Shown: positions 24,101 to 38,100 of the stretch, piece by piece
How positions within the stretch are numbered: position 1 is the first letter of the stretch
Layout of the letters: each line of letters begins with the position of its first letter
NCBI GenBank assembly: GCA_020055645.1
Contig: CM034549.1
Location: 29,471,930-29,535,929 of the forward strand
Source: Tomocerus qinae
Lineage: Eukaryota > Arthropoda > Collembola > Entomobryomorpha > Tomoceridae
Direction of reading: 5' to 3'
Length of the DNA: 64,000 nucleotides
Position numbers and translations under genes: made by a program
Notes under the pieces: model-generated
What the model was told of the DNA's origin: nothing
What the model saw: only the letters and a program-made list of their open reading frames with translations
The model's database searches: none

Positions 24101-27100
24101 AGGAACCGATGCGGAAATCAAATAAAAGAGTCCATTTGCGTCTGACACAAAAGGGTTTTGCCAGAGAGAAAATTGCTTCTTTCCCAGATTGTAAAATCCA
24201 CTACTTTCATCACTCGGTGACTTTCGTAAGCAAACCAGTCAGTCAGTTCTCCCACTGATTTAGCTGGCAGCAAATTGCTTCTAAATGTTTTGAAATTGTA
24301 TCTCTTACACTAGATGTTCAAAGGTTTGCTCTGCATTGGCTTACAAAGAGGTACAGTTCTGTGTCAGCCCGTATGTCACATCACAAAACTTTAGTCCCTA
24401 ATTCATTTGTCACACGGAAAGCAGTGCAACAGACAAAATTGCTTTCTCCATTTAAATAGACGGCACATGGAAGACGGTCTCATTTGATTACATTTTAATC
24501 TGAAACTCACACTCACAATATGACACGGCTACTTTCAGTTTTAGCTCACATGATTCCACTCCATTCTATATCTTCTATTCATGACATGCTTACAATAACA
24601 ACGATGATATCAAACATATAATAATTATACATCATGATCTATGCCCTGTCTATTGCACCAATGAACAAAGAGAAATTTTCTTTTCTAAGAGGCTGAACAT
24701 TCGACTTTTATAAATCACAATCTGTCCTTATAACATCACTGATACTGCATAGACCTATAAAGATTTATATAAGGATAAGCCTTAAGTAGACATAAGTAGT
24801 GGTTCGGTACGTCCGAATTTTTTTTGGCCACATGAAAGCCTATTTCTGAAAAAGGAGCAAGAGCGTCTTGGTATGAACACATTTGTAGAATTGCACAAAG
24901 GAATTATTAAATGTAATGTCAGATGTCAATAATTTATTTATATGCCAAGTGTCCCTGCACAAGCTCTTGATTAAAAATAACTAGCTCTACCTCCCACGTA
25001 AACAAATCCTGCCTCATCCTACATTCATTTGTAGTCTGTTTTTGTGCTTTCATGTGCAAGATGAAACAGTTAATATAATATTTAATAATTTTCTGCAGTC
25101 CTGTCAATACAAAGGAAACAATTGTTTTTGTATCAACTCTTTGTCTTACGTTAACAGGGGCAAAATGATGTATGTTACGTATCCATTTTCACCCAGCCTT
25201 ATAGCGAAACAATGCTCTGAATGTTATTAATAGCAACAGAGCAACACTATAATATTTCTGCAAACCTGAGATACTTAAGTGAAAAGATCATTAATATTTG
25301 GCCCTTGAAGAATAATACTACAGTAGGTACAATAACATGTTGCGAATTATGAGCTTCGAAGATGAAACGAGTCGAAATTTATTATATGATCAATAGAAAA
25401 AGCAATATGAGTCAATTAGCCCAAAAGATTAGCGTAGAGATATTACTATGTCATCATAATAGAGATAGATTGTAATTGTATAGCGATAGTGAAATGTGAC
25501 ACACAAGATTTTTCAGTGTGCACAAAATAATATAATTTCTGCATACTTATCTAATTGCTATCAAGATTAGAAGATCTACTGACACACATCATATTAGCAC
25601 GATTTTTTATAATCCAAATACAAGGCCTATATTAACTATATTTCAAGACCTGTTTCATTGAAATAGAAGTCATCCCCACTTGATAATGGTATCGAAACAT
25701 TTGGAAGTCAAGTCAATTTAGGAAATTGTTTAAATACCAACTGCAAGTGAGGTTAATTAACTTGTACCTTGTTTACATCCAAACGGCAATTGTAACATTT
25801 TATTGATGCTTAAATTACAAGTTTAATTCTGAGTAGTAGAAGATCTCGAGGCTCTAATTTATTGTGCACTTTCTGCAGGAGCAAACAAAAGTGCACGGAG
25901 ATGAGAAGAGCAATTCAAAATCAAAGCCTTCAGCATAGAGTGAGATTATATCTTGTGTGAATTTCCTGTATTGACTTTTCGAATATATTCCAGCAGAGAT
26001 GAGGACTGGGAATTGGGGAGAGTGAGTGGTTTGACTTATTGCAGAGCAACGCTGCATTCATGATGGTCATGGTGTTGCCAATAATAATATGTGCTTGAGT
26101 CGAATTCAAGCAAAAGAATTTTCCTGTTCTGTCTTCGGTTGCTGGAAGTGAAATATTTGCACAGGAAGTCTGACTGACTATATATGAACTGATTACAAAG
26201 AACAATACTGCTATAGGAAAGTCAAACAACCTGAACTACCAAAACATCTCATGCAATACCCACACAGTTCCACTTGACGATTTCACGATATGTGCTTGTC
26301 GACCTACTATGCTAGTAGTTAGTCCTTCCAAACGACTATATACCAGGTACTTGTACCCGTTTCATGCTTTCATCCTACGCATCCATGAACATACCTCAGG
26401 TATGCACCTCCTTTGCAATTCTTCCACTACAACAATCCCACAGAAAACAAGAGCTCAACCGTCTCACTAATATATATATACTAGAAACAACTCTCGACAA
26501 CTTACAAGGTACAAACACATAGCTGACACGACTGCTATAACTCTGCTATAGATATAATGTCATGATAAATAGCAGAATCGTAGATAGTCACCAAATCTTA
26601 AAAGAGCTATCGAATTCTGCAAGAAAGCTCAAACGTTCCATACTTATACATACTTCATTGAATTCAAAATTGATTTGAATATTTGAAGTGTAAAACATTT
26701 AAAAAACGATCCAAAACTGATTTTTTTTCCTTGGATCAAGATTTAAGTGATCTTAGGATTCTCTCCTCTTGCCACACAATTCTCGGATTGAGCTTAGGAT
26801 TTTTAGCATTTAAAAGGGGTTAAAAAATTACTGATTTCAATCGATTTTTTTCAACGATTTGTACCGAACAAGACAAACACACACAAGAAAGACATATTCC
26901 ACCACTTTCAATGTATAAAGTAACAATACCTATTGGTAAATCAAGGGAATTAAAAAACGTACCTTGAAAATACCAAAGTTTATCAGTTATCACATAAATA
27001 ATTAATTTATCAGAAAGCTGCCAATTAGTAATTGTCCCAAATAAATTCTTTAACTCTAATAACTTAAATGTAGATTTTTAGTTATTCTTTTATGTCAATC

Positions 27101-28217
27101 GTAAAACAATAACATTTTACAAGGTCCATGGTGCATGTATTGACATATATTTGTCGATAACTGTAACAATTCAACACAAAGGGACTGTGTAGCAAGTGAA
27201 TTTCGATACAAAGTACAAACATAATGCAGAATTGTAGATAGAGATTCTATTTATACTTCAAAGCTGCGAGGACAAGGGAGAAGTTGCAATTCTATTATAT
27301 CTGTGTGGCGGAGTGTACATAGATGAGACTCGGTCGTAACGTGTTATATGGATGTAATGGAAATAAATTAGGGATGCATTGTTAAAAAGTGAATGGAGTG
27401 TCTTTGAAGAGGATGAAGAACTAAAGAGAGAGGATACACAAGACATGGGTTTCAGAATATGAAAGCAGCGAAGATGGATGACAGATGAGAAATCTGTATC
27501 GATCCTGCTTCGTCTACCTATGCACTATTTATAGGGCTCGTATCACATACTGCTTTACATAAATACATATTTGGCTAACTATCTATAGGTATAGGTGTAG
27601 GAGTTACCAAATGTATCATTTATGCACTACCCGCATCAATTCTCCACGACACATCATCATCCTCCCAAGTAGCACAAAAAGTTAGTACCACTATATAGGA
27701 AAGGCTAGAATGCCCCAAATTCACTACAAAACCGCTTCATGAAATAATAGATCGACTGAAACACGATAAATATTTATTAATAAAGATTCTTTGACCCATT
27801 CTATACTGTCTATAATATTTTACTCTTGAGCATGGGAGAATATTGGAAAGCTAAATCGGTTATTAGGAATGTAATTCATATGTGCAATAATTTCAATCCA
27901 ACATATTGTGCATGTTGACCTACATAAAACATTGACCTGATTAATAAAATTGCTTAGAATGCATAAATAAACTTGCTTTACGATTTGTCTTGCAGGAAAA
28001 TACCGCCCTTAGCGAGTAGATAATAGTATGAGTCAATCAAAGCTGTTTACTTTAGGAAATTACATGATTTACGTAAAATCGGATTCAGTTTTTATTAGAT
28101 TGAAATTTCTGCTAAAGGCACATTCTATGGTACGTGCTCTACTTGTAAAAGCTATATAATTTATATCAAGGCATTTTAAACGCCTTGTTTTATATTATTA
28201 CAGAATATGCATAAAGT

Positions 28218-28341
28218 GTCTCATAATATGACCTTCACAATATTAAGTCTAGACTCCAGACTCAAACTACAACTTTCCCCACATGCATCTGAAATTGTTG
28301 TATGGCTTCAAATGAAAAATCTCATTTACGTGGAGAAAGCT
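28218..28341. repeat. Dispersed repeat, copy B
   Basis: This is the partner of 2401-2527 in the same orientation. The 33-nt block at 28309-28341 differs from copy A at one base, and the flanking 90 nt (atgaccttcacaatat, gactccag, catgcatctgaaatt) aligns with copy A with many differences. No ends or target duplications are visible. Confidence 0.45.
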
Positions 28342-31300
28342 GTATAAAGTATTATGAAGCATTTACCGTATACTGAGATTGTATAAAATATTATTTATAC
28401 ATATTATGACTGTTGATATAAGAAAACGGACTGGATCAGTTGTCACAGTCTGGCGTTTTCGTCAACTTATAAAGAATTGATACAATTTTGTAGGTTTATA
28501 TAGAGAATAGAAAGTATTTAATCGTAGGAAGAGACGGAGACATCCTTCATATACGACAGGACAAACAATTCTCGGTTACTAGTATTTTTCTTTGTGTCTA
28601 TAGTAGAGCCTGAAGGGAAAAGAAACGTTCATTTTTGTATACAGGCTGGCTGGCTGGCCTTGTATAAGAGTGTGTTATCCAATAAAGTCAATGGAATGTC
28701 GGGACATAAAGAAAAGAAACATTTCTGCAATTCCCTTTGTTGATAGGTGTATAAATACATATGGCTGGAGTATACAAACAATTGGTAAGATAAAGGTAAA
28801 GTAGATATTTGCATTGCCTTCGCAGAAAAATAAGCCACATGCAGCCTCGACGACTCGATTTATCTTTCTTCTTTCCTAACAATGTGCCACATTCTACCCG
28901 TGCATTGTTTAGTAGGGTTTTCCTCTGCATTGAACACCTTACATGTGTACAGAGACAGCGCTCTTCCTATAATTTTATCATTCTAGTTTATACACCTTTT
29001 GTGCAGAGGCAAGCCTACACATTTATTATGATAGACATACCTATAGAATATACATTGTTCGCAAAGATGAAAATCAATAAAAAGGATTGAGTGTCTCCAT
29101 CATTTATGCTACGTTATACCTTAATCCTTCATCTAATCGAGTTGTATCTATGCAGGATCCTTGTTTGCAACGCTATTAAATAAAATACATCCTCTTCTAA
29201 CCACTACACGCAACAAAACATCAAAAATATCCAACACATAAGTACTAAAATTGCATCCTTTGTATAACCGACATGACCTTCCTTTCTATATACTACTATA
29301 CATGCTAAAGTTATAACATTTTATCTTTGCATGCATACACACTGTGCCTACCATATGGAATACAAATGTTGGGTTACTTGTGTATGTCTCAAACAAAGTC
29401 AAAAAGCAATCATTATGGCTAATATTGTCAATATAGCTAAACGAATCTAATAATCAATACGTTGGATTGTACTCAAAGAATGAAAGTTTAATTGAAATAC
29501 AATACAGGTAGTTATAAAATACTTACATACAGATTCAGGGTCTAAAATGTTTCTGTGATCATTAGCTTACCTGTATTAAGCGCTTTATTATAGTATTGAG
29601 TGCAACATTCAGATCTGATATAGATAAATACAGAGAAAAGAAATACAAAACTGGATATACTTTAGAAATATTGTAGTATGAGTAGTTAAGGTATACAAGT
29701 AGTGGTTTTATTATGTGGATGTTGAAACGAAGAACAATTTAATCAATGTTGATTCTGGCAGTTACTTGTTGTATTCCTTTTCACGTAAACATTATTGAAG
29801 AGTAAAAGGTTGGTCTGATGATGTAATAAATGGATTGTGCATAGAGCTCGGTGTTATTCTAGTGAACAGGGAAAGAATAACAAAGTCGACTGTGTAATAA
29901 AATTCGGGCTAAAAGAAATGTTATAAAGATTACCTGCTGCTGACAAATATTTTCTCTAGTTACTAGTGCTTTTGTGGCACGTTATTACAGAATCTATAGG
30001 GAAAAAGAAATCATGGTTATTCTTTATTATCATATGCAGGGTATTCTCATACCCGCGTCTATTCTTTCATTTTCACTCAAATTAGTGGTGAAGTATAAGT
30101 AGGCAGTGCTCTGTTCCCCAACAGATACAGCAGAACAGAACTCTATGACGTCAGACACAAATTAATTTCACTTCCCGTTCCCTTGACTGTCCAAATCCTT
30201 TTTACAAAAATCGATATCCACACAGGGATTTGTACAGTGTACAGCTACACTATGGAGTATACAGCAGACACACTTAGATGTGAGCTGTAGGTGCATAGAT
30301 GATAGACAAGATGTAGATATTACATCGGAGAAGAATTCCACACACCCTTGTCTTCTACTTCCCAAGAAAACTAAATATTATTGCACGCTTTTTTAACGGA
30401 GACGTATATTTACGAGTTAGGATGAAGCAAACAACTCTTGCCATGCTAGTTATTCCACTACACTGCTTTCGATACTTGACACGCTTAAGAAACTACTACA
30501 TAGCTTCAACAACACTTTCAATTATCATCCCTTACTTTAGTGGAACATACTAATACTCATTTTATAACATCATTATTATGTATGCTCATAGTATACAGGG
30601 CAGGGAGTGTATTTCACACTTTCACTCAACCACGCATTCAATTCAGAAGAGACAAATTCCAACGAAGTGAGCATCTCTAAAAGAACTATTTTCTGCATGG
30701 ATTTCCCATGTCTTTAGACGTGCATAAGATTAGTACATGCCAAATGCTAAGAATTAAAATTGGAAGGAAGAGGAAATTTCATACCATTCCTTCACCCTGT
30801 ATGTCGCGTAACAAACGAACAGTACCTTACTTCCGCTTTCACAACATCACTACAACTTAAGTAGTACATATAAAAATCGCTAATGATACTGATGTTGCTA
30901 CATTCATAATTAGGTAGCTCTCATTTCGGTGACTGGCTTTGCTAACAAAAAATACACGTTCTCCAATATAGTAGTGGTTGTTTACTATGTTTACAAATGC
31001 TCTTTAGAATGAATGACTCTTGCCCATTTTTGCAAGTCAGAACATCTTTTTCTTCTTTATAACATTGCACAAAGCGAATAAAGTTTTGAAATGACATTAT
31101 TTGAACGTTGTAAGGCATGCACTTTTAAATAGAATCCAGCCATATTATTTCTGTATAACCCTTCGAGTTAGTTTTAGCATTCGTCATATTCGTTTTACCA
31201 ATGGGTGTATAATTCTGCATGTGCCAGTTTCTAGTTTCAGGTGGAACCTGATACTTTATGCTGATGAAGCCATCTGTTTGTGCTATAAAATTAAACTACC

Positions 31301-34300
31301 CTAATCATTATTGAATTTAGTCTCTTGAACATAGGTAAATCCACAACTACTACATGGATAAATAAGCAAGTCACTACGTAGTAGTGGTATAATTAAATCA
31401 ATGTAAAAATAACTAAATTATCTAACAAGGTAGAAAATAATAGGGTTTTAATGGAGCCCTATGGTTAATTGATTGATCTACGCGTGTGTTAAAATCCCGT
31501 ATTGAAATGGTTATTGTATTTTCAGCGTGTTTAATGCAGGATAATAGTGTAACGTTATGTTACAATGCTTAATGGATGTAATAGTGCGAAGTAAAGTTCA
31601 TTTGGCAGGAGTTTATGCATGACATATAGCTGAATGAAGATATTAAGGGCATTTCTCTAATGTTCGCTTGAGTAATTGTATAGAATTGATGTATGGAATC
31701 AAGTTGCTTGCTCACTTACCCACTCCCTTATACAGCTGAGGTAAAAAAAAAGTATGTGAAATATAACTACGGATTCGATTTGATGTTTCTTTCCCTGCCC
31801 AGCAGAAGAGAAAAGCCGAGAACACAATAGGGAGCAATCACATTACCCAAATGACAGAGGCAAACAACTTTCTTTCTTCGCATTGGATTGGTGCACAGCC
31901 AGAGCATATATTCTCCTAAAGGCCCCGTCAATTTTCACTGTTTAACAATTGGAACCAGTAAATTTTCCTCCAGGACTCTTTTATTTTCTATTGAGATCTT
32001 CTAGAAACTAGAGTGACTGACTGATTGTGTGCTCTGCCTACCCCTCCCTCCCTTCTTCTCTATTATTTCAGTTTTAATTTGCCTGAATGATATAGGGAGA
32101 TGTATAATAAACTCTCTGCCCTACTATCCCTATATTAATACTCAATAATAGACTTTTATGTAGAGAGAAAGTGTTCATTTATTACTAGAATATATATTAT
32201 AGGTATATACTAGTACTACAATGTAGTAAAAGAGTACAAAACACACACGGAAAATGTGCAGCAGCGGTTGAGAATAGAAAAGGAAAAGTCCTGTCTTGAC
32301 TGAGTGAATGAATGAGCTGTTTTCTCCGTCCAGCTTATTGAGTTTTTGTACTTTCCGTGGAATTGAACTGCTCTGTGCTATATAAATGTAGCTAACACAA
32401 ATATCTGCACATACTACATAGTTTGTCTGCCCAGTTGATAGAATACTTAGGATTTCTTTACCTTAGTCATTGACTTTGGGTTACCTTACTCACTCCTGAA
32501 ACGAACTGCGAGTCAAACATGAGTTGACTTGATGTTGATGGGCTACTATTTTCTTTTACTTCTCCAACTACCAGAATTCTTTCGTAGTTCAAAGAGCGCT
32601 AATACTAAAATACTACGTAGTAATAGCTGAGCAAAACTCTTTCTCATAGACACTGCACAAAAAATACAACAACTGTGAATGTTTACTATCATCTACTTCT
32701 ATCTGCTAACTCACATAGACAGATGAGCACTAGAATTCTCTTCCAGGTCAACTATTTCCCTCTGCTAGGGAATTGTATTAGATCTTCTTTCTCTATCCCA
32801 CTGGAATATCTGTCTATATTCTATTGTAGTCCAGACTTAAATGGCCATGTACCATGTACATTAACGTAAATCCACTTGGAGAAATCACTCTTTATTTCAC
32901 TTCTATTGTCTGCCCTTTCCTTTTTTCTCAAAACAGTTACAATGTACCTGTATTTTATTTTTACTGACCATCTACAACCTATCTATTGTACATCTACGCT
33001 CACATTTAAAATCTACCTTTAATTAGTACACTGTTACAAATAAATTAATGATCATGGAAACTTCAGGTTCTATTCACTATAAATGTCGTCCACTTGCTAT
33101 CAATCACTTCTATACCAATTCAAACTTTTAGCCAACAATTTGAAATGTCTATGAACGCCATTATCGTATTGATAAGAAATAGTATATCTTCAACAAACAC
33201 ACGAAACTTGTCTCTTGAAATAATTTCTCTAAGCACTTTACAATGCCTCTATACTTATACATTTCTTTTGCAATTTCATTCAAAAAGGGAACGAAAGAAT
33301 TTAATATACTATTCCCCCAATTGGACAAGTTGTCTATTGCCAAAAGCAGAATAAAAGGCAGATAGTAAAAAAGAATCTTTCCGGAAATAAGTAAAATGAG
33401 GAAAGTTTGCTACAATTTCTTGCTGAATAGATCTCAACGTAAAAGAAATTCAAAGCATGCTGTTAGCAAAAATTCAATAAACCAGTTCTTTCCGACTCTT
33501 TATTACTCTTCACGGCAAAAGAGAGTCCCATTTGCATGGAATGTCGAAACGTTGTAATATTGATACTACATGTACATAATACAGGTATGAAATACATACA
33601 CAAATATATAATGTATAGCTAAAGTATTAGTTAATTGCAAATTAATATAATAATATAATATAATATACTTTAATCCACCTTAAAAGAATTTTTCGATGTG
33701 AATTTAAATACAAGCTTCAGTGATTATCATCTCATTAAAAAGGTAAGATAATTAAAACAAATCTGAATTTTGTATCAATAGCCGCTATTCTTCGTTTTTA
33801 TATCACAGAAAAGAGGTATTGAATATTTTGTATCTGATTAAGCTTCAATTTTCTCGGTGTTAGTTTCTTATCCTAATGCAAAAAAGTTGAATATAATGTG
33901 TAATTTGATTCGTAAAGGATGAATTATGTGACGTAAATAGTATAACGTATAGCCTCATCATTTATCCATTTACCCCACATCAGGAATTTGGTAAATAGCA
34001 GAAACAAATTGAATGATGGTATATAAAGCTAAAGGATCTAAAGCATTTATAGGATAGAGATAGAGTGTAGTGACTAATATAACGTATTAGAAGTGTTCCC
34101 ATAAATACGTGGATCGTGCGTGTACGTGGTAAAGCCATAAGTGAGTCGGTGGAGACTAGATGCTTTGTGTATAGAATTGTGCTCAACAGGATAGACCACA
34201 CTTTTGCCTCTAAGAATTTGAATGAGGAGAGGAAAATGATTGCGACAGTGACTTTAGATTCCAAGAATGAAAGAGACTGATGAAGATTGACTTTTATCTG

Positions 34301-35009
34301 GCCTGATTAGATTTCTTTGAGGAAACTGAGGCACAAGTGATGAGCATGAATACGAAATGAAAGAAATGGGATATTGGAGATCCTATATGCCAACTTGCAG
34401 ACGGAGAAAAGTGTATCAATGAAAAGAAGACGTAGAGTGGGTTCTCTACCTCCACCTAATACTAAATGCACTTTCTAACTAACGTTAGGAAAGAGTCTAT
34501 GCTGTCTGCAGGTGAAGACAGATATCACATAATAGAAAAATGTCTTTGCTCTATTAACAACATTTGCTACAAAAGTCACGCTAGATATAAGTTCTTACTT
34601 TGGTACTTACCTTTACAGCTGTTACATATTATCTAATATACGGTGCTAATAATGAAAGCCATCGAATGGAAGGCAACAATAAAGAGTGAAAGCAAAGAAG
34701 TCCTAAATGTGACTCATTGTTAGAAAGTCATTCAAAGATGTACCATTGCATGCAACTTCTTATACTACAAGGTGTGCAAACCCAAAGAAATTTCTCCTAA
34801 CCTATCCAGTCTATTGATACTACATTTTTAATGAAGTGCTTATTTCACAGAAATATGGCAACTTTTCCCAAAATCTCTTTAATGTACATGTAAACGAGAA
34901 TTTTTAATAACACTTAATACCTTTCATTTTCCATGTACTACGAGACCGATACTTTTACCAAGAATTTTGAGGATTTTTTTGCCACCTTTTGTAGTTTGGT
35001 GAATGAACA

Positions 35010-35110
35010 AAAGGTTTACGTTCAAAGTTCCTGGTAAAAAGGTAAAAGATTTTTGTACCTTTGTTTTTAGCAAAAAGTTTTCTTTTACATTTGTTCCTGG
35101 TAAAATTTCC
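35010..35110. repeat. Degenerate tandem repeat, about 65-bp period
   Basis: The block gttcctggtaaaa occurs at 35028-35040 and again at 35093-35105, each preceded by a tttac(g/a)tt-type motif. Further ggtaaaagattt motifs follow both. The repeat is imperfect and has no coding sense beyond a chance antisense frame. Confidence 0.45.
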
Positions 35111-38100
35111 ATTTACTGGTAGTAAAAGATTTAGTTACATTTTGACACGGTGAAAGTATAATATTGTGTCTTTAAAAGATTTTGTAAATACCTAGAACTA
35201 CATAACAATGTACGCCCCTATCATGAGTATGAAAACGCAGAATAATATAATAATAGATTCAGACAAAGGTATATCAATTGTAATTTATCCTTTCTGCTAA
35301 TGAGAAAAAATTAATTAAGACTTACCCTAGGCAGTGAAAGCAAGTCAAAGTTATTTGCACAGAAAAACAATGCCAAGAAGTATCAATTTAGACATAAGAA
35401 AGGATGCCAATTGTGTTCTTGACAGTTTACTATTTTTATGTAAGATGCATTTGTATGAAATAAATAAATCCATAGGAAAGTTACAATTTCTGAGGGTCAT
35501 GTTAAGACATAATCAGACATAAGTAATGATAAGATAAGTATCTTTGTCTTTGACAATAATGAAGGCGTATAGAAGAGAATCTAAATTGGTGACAGATGAA
35601 AGTAGACACTAGACAATGTAGTCAGTACAGTATCCATAGTATAACAATAAAGCAGTCGTGCTGAGAAGATTGTCAACATGTAGATAATAATAATGACTAT
35701 GTGTCTGTCCAGTGCATACAAGATAGTACAATGATGAATATCAATGATAGTAAGGAACAAAGGGAGAGAAATCTTTCCGCATGAATGTGTCTCTAAACTT
35801 AAGAAAATATAAATATAGGAAAGCGAGTAGTGAGGGTGAAGAGCAGACAACAACCGAATAAGGCTGAAACAATAGGAGGAAGAGCGAAGGCTTTCTTGTG
35901 GTACACTCAAAGACTTGCTCCTCAAACAAGACGACATGCAGCCTCGACTTAATTACGATCTCTATTCAACCCTTATATCCTACATAAACTGACAGAATTC
36001 TTGAGTACTCCAAGTAGCAGTTACAGGATGCACGGACTCACTAGACTACTATACTTGGCCAATCCATGACTACCATACCTTCAAAACCGAAGAAAATCAT
36101 CCCACTTAAGTTAAGTTGACTGTAAATTGCAAAGAATCAGCTTTAGTATTGGACTGGATTTCAAGGTAGCAATCGGCCAGCTGAGATAATATACTTATTA
36201 ACCATCAATATTATTTTGTTGACCGATAGTAATAATAATTGTAATATAAACTTTAGATTGAGATAGAAAACTGATGGAAATACTGTTAATTAACACTGTC
36301 TACTTGAGAATAGCTTCCTTTGGTGGAAAAGTTATTTGGAAGAGGTAACATTTAATTATACTACTTGTACTAAAAAAGATAGATATCTGGTCTAGATCTT
36401 ATAAACTTGGAACTAGTCGACTGGTGTCAACTGAAGTCCTGTAACATGCTTACATAAGTATCACCTAATTATATTCAAATAAATTCTTTTTGTTGGAATG
36501 TATCATTATTTATTATGAGTTAACTACTGTTGCTATTTACTCGGCTAATAAAATAACTTGTATGTTTTCTTATATGCCAGTAGCTTTCGTCATAATATTG
36601 CCATTAGTGCTTTGCTTGCAACATATAACTACAGTGGGATAATTTCGACGTATACAGTTTGGCGTAATAGTAGCATTATTGCTTTTCTGGATGCTTTATT
36701 TCATTGTCATACTCTGAGTTCCATAATATATTTTTGCTAGGCTACGGTTAGAGAAGTCAAAGGGAACAAAGGACAGAAGAATATAAAGGAAGGAATATAA
36801 TACTGGATACATCAAGAAACAAGACAGACCGACAGAGACAGAAACTTCCATAGATAAATAAATACGTAACGAACCCATAGGGATCCCATTGGACTATCAT
36901 GTAGAAGCAACAAACTTTGTAGGTATATTGAATTGAAATGTTTCACATCTCTATCCACTTTCCCCTAGTTTGCCCATACAAATTATGTTGCATGGTTTCG
37001 GATATTTTCTGTGTATATATTTACACACAGGCTGGAAAACATTTTTAACAAAGCATATCGTACAAACATTATGCGTGTATCGTGCAAACACTCTTCTCGG
37101 TTTTCTATTCACGCTTTCTCCTTAACACAATACATTGGCATACTTATTGTCAAAAATAACTAGATGACTCAAATTTCAAACCTTGCATTTCCTGCAGGGC
37201 ATAAACTCAAAGTTACTACATCGACAAGCATTTAACTAAATAAACGACATATTTTATTACTTCATGTAAATAAGTTGTCAAATAAAGAATAGACCCGCCA
37301 ATGGCATGCTAAAATTGTAATTTTTGGAAACAACTTTCCATTGTGTATCTACAATAAGAAATAATGACCTAATGTCTAAAAATCAGCTGTAACCGATGAT
37401 TATGATAACTAGGTAAGGCAATGAACCAGCTGTCCGTCATGTGAAAGAATGGAGATGTACATAAATGTCATTCAAGTCAGATGGTGTGTGAACATGAACC
37501 CGACGGACGCCTTCGTCATATCAAATGACTAACTTTGTAGAGAATGCGTTGAATTGGATTGCCAGTCTAACAATGTTCCTCCAGACTTTGTTTTTCAGCC
37601 GTGCATATTAAATGACCCTGGAGAACAATAGAGAAACAGCACCCTGGCCTTTTTCTCTCATCTACTTGTCATTCTTTGAATATTTTCCATGTAAATATGT
37701 ATTTACTTACTTACGTGGGTGTCACTCACAACTCTACTGTAGTAGACCTATAACAGTCTACCAACCCACACACCAGAATACTTCATTGCAAAAAATAAAT
37801 GTTCTACAAAAACAATCTCTTGTAGTTTTGTGCAATTGCAATAACAAAAAATGGCACTATGACTGCTATGCTATGTAATGGGTAAAGAGAAAAAGCAATT
37901 CAAAGTAAAATACTGAAATCCTTTCAAGCTTGTTTTGTGCACACAAAGTGGAAGAAATAATAACAAGAAAACATTGACGTAAATAAATTGAAGTCCAAGA
38001 CAAGAAAATGAACTTTAAGGGTAGGTTGACCTTCATCGACACATGACGGGACTTGAACTCGATCAAGCTTGCACTGAGTTGAGTATAATAAAACTAGATT

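Noticed and set aside
30146-30153. TGACGTCA (CRE-like) palindrome, also at 12195-12202
   Set aside because: About one 8-mer hit is expected by chance in 64 kb; two hits carry little weight.
34620-34655. Minus-strand segment between a pyrimidine-rich acceptor and a perfect donor
   Set aside because: Every frame contains a stop, so it cannot be an internal coding exon. A non-coding exon cannot be excluded.
35581-35937. 118-codon minus-strand frame with hydrophobic stretches
   Set aside because: It is explained by a purine-rich plus strand, which gives pyrimidine-rich Leu/Ser/Tyr codons. No family is recognised.
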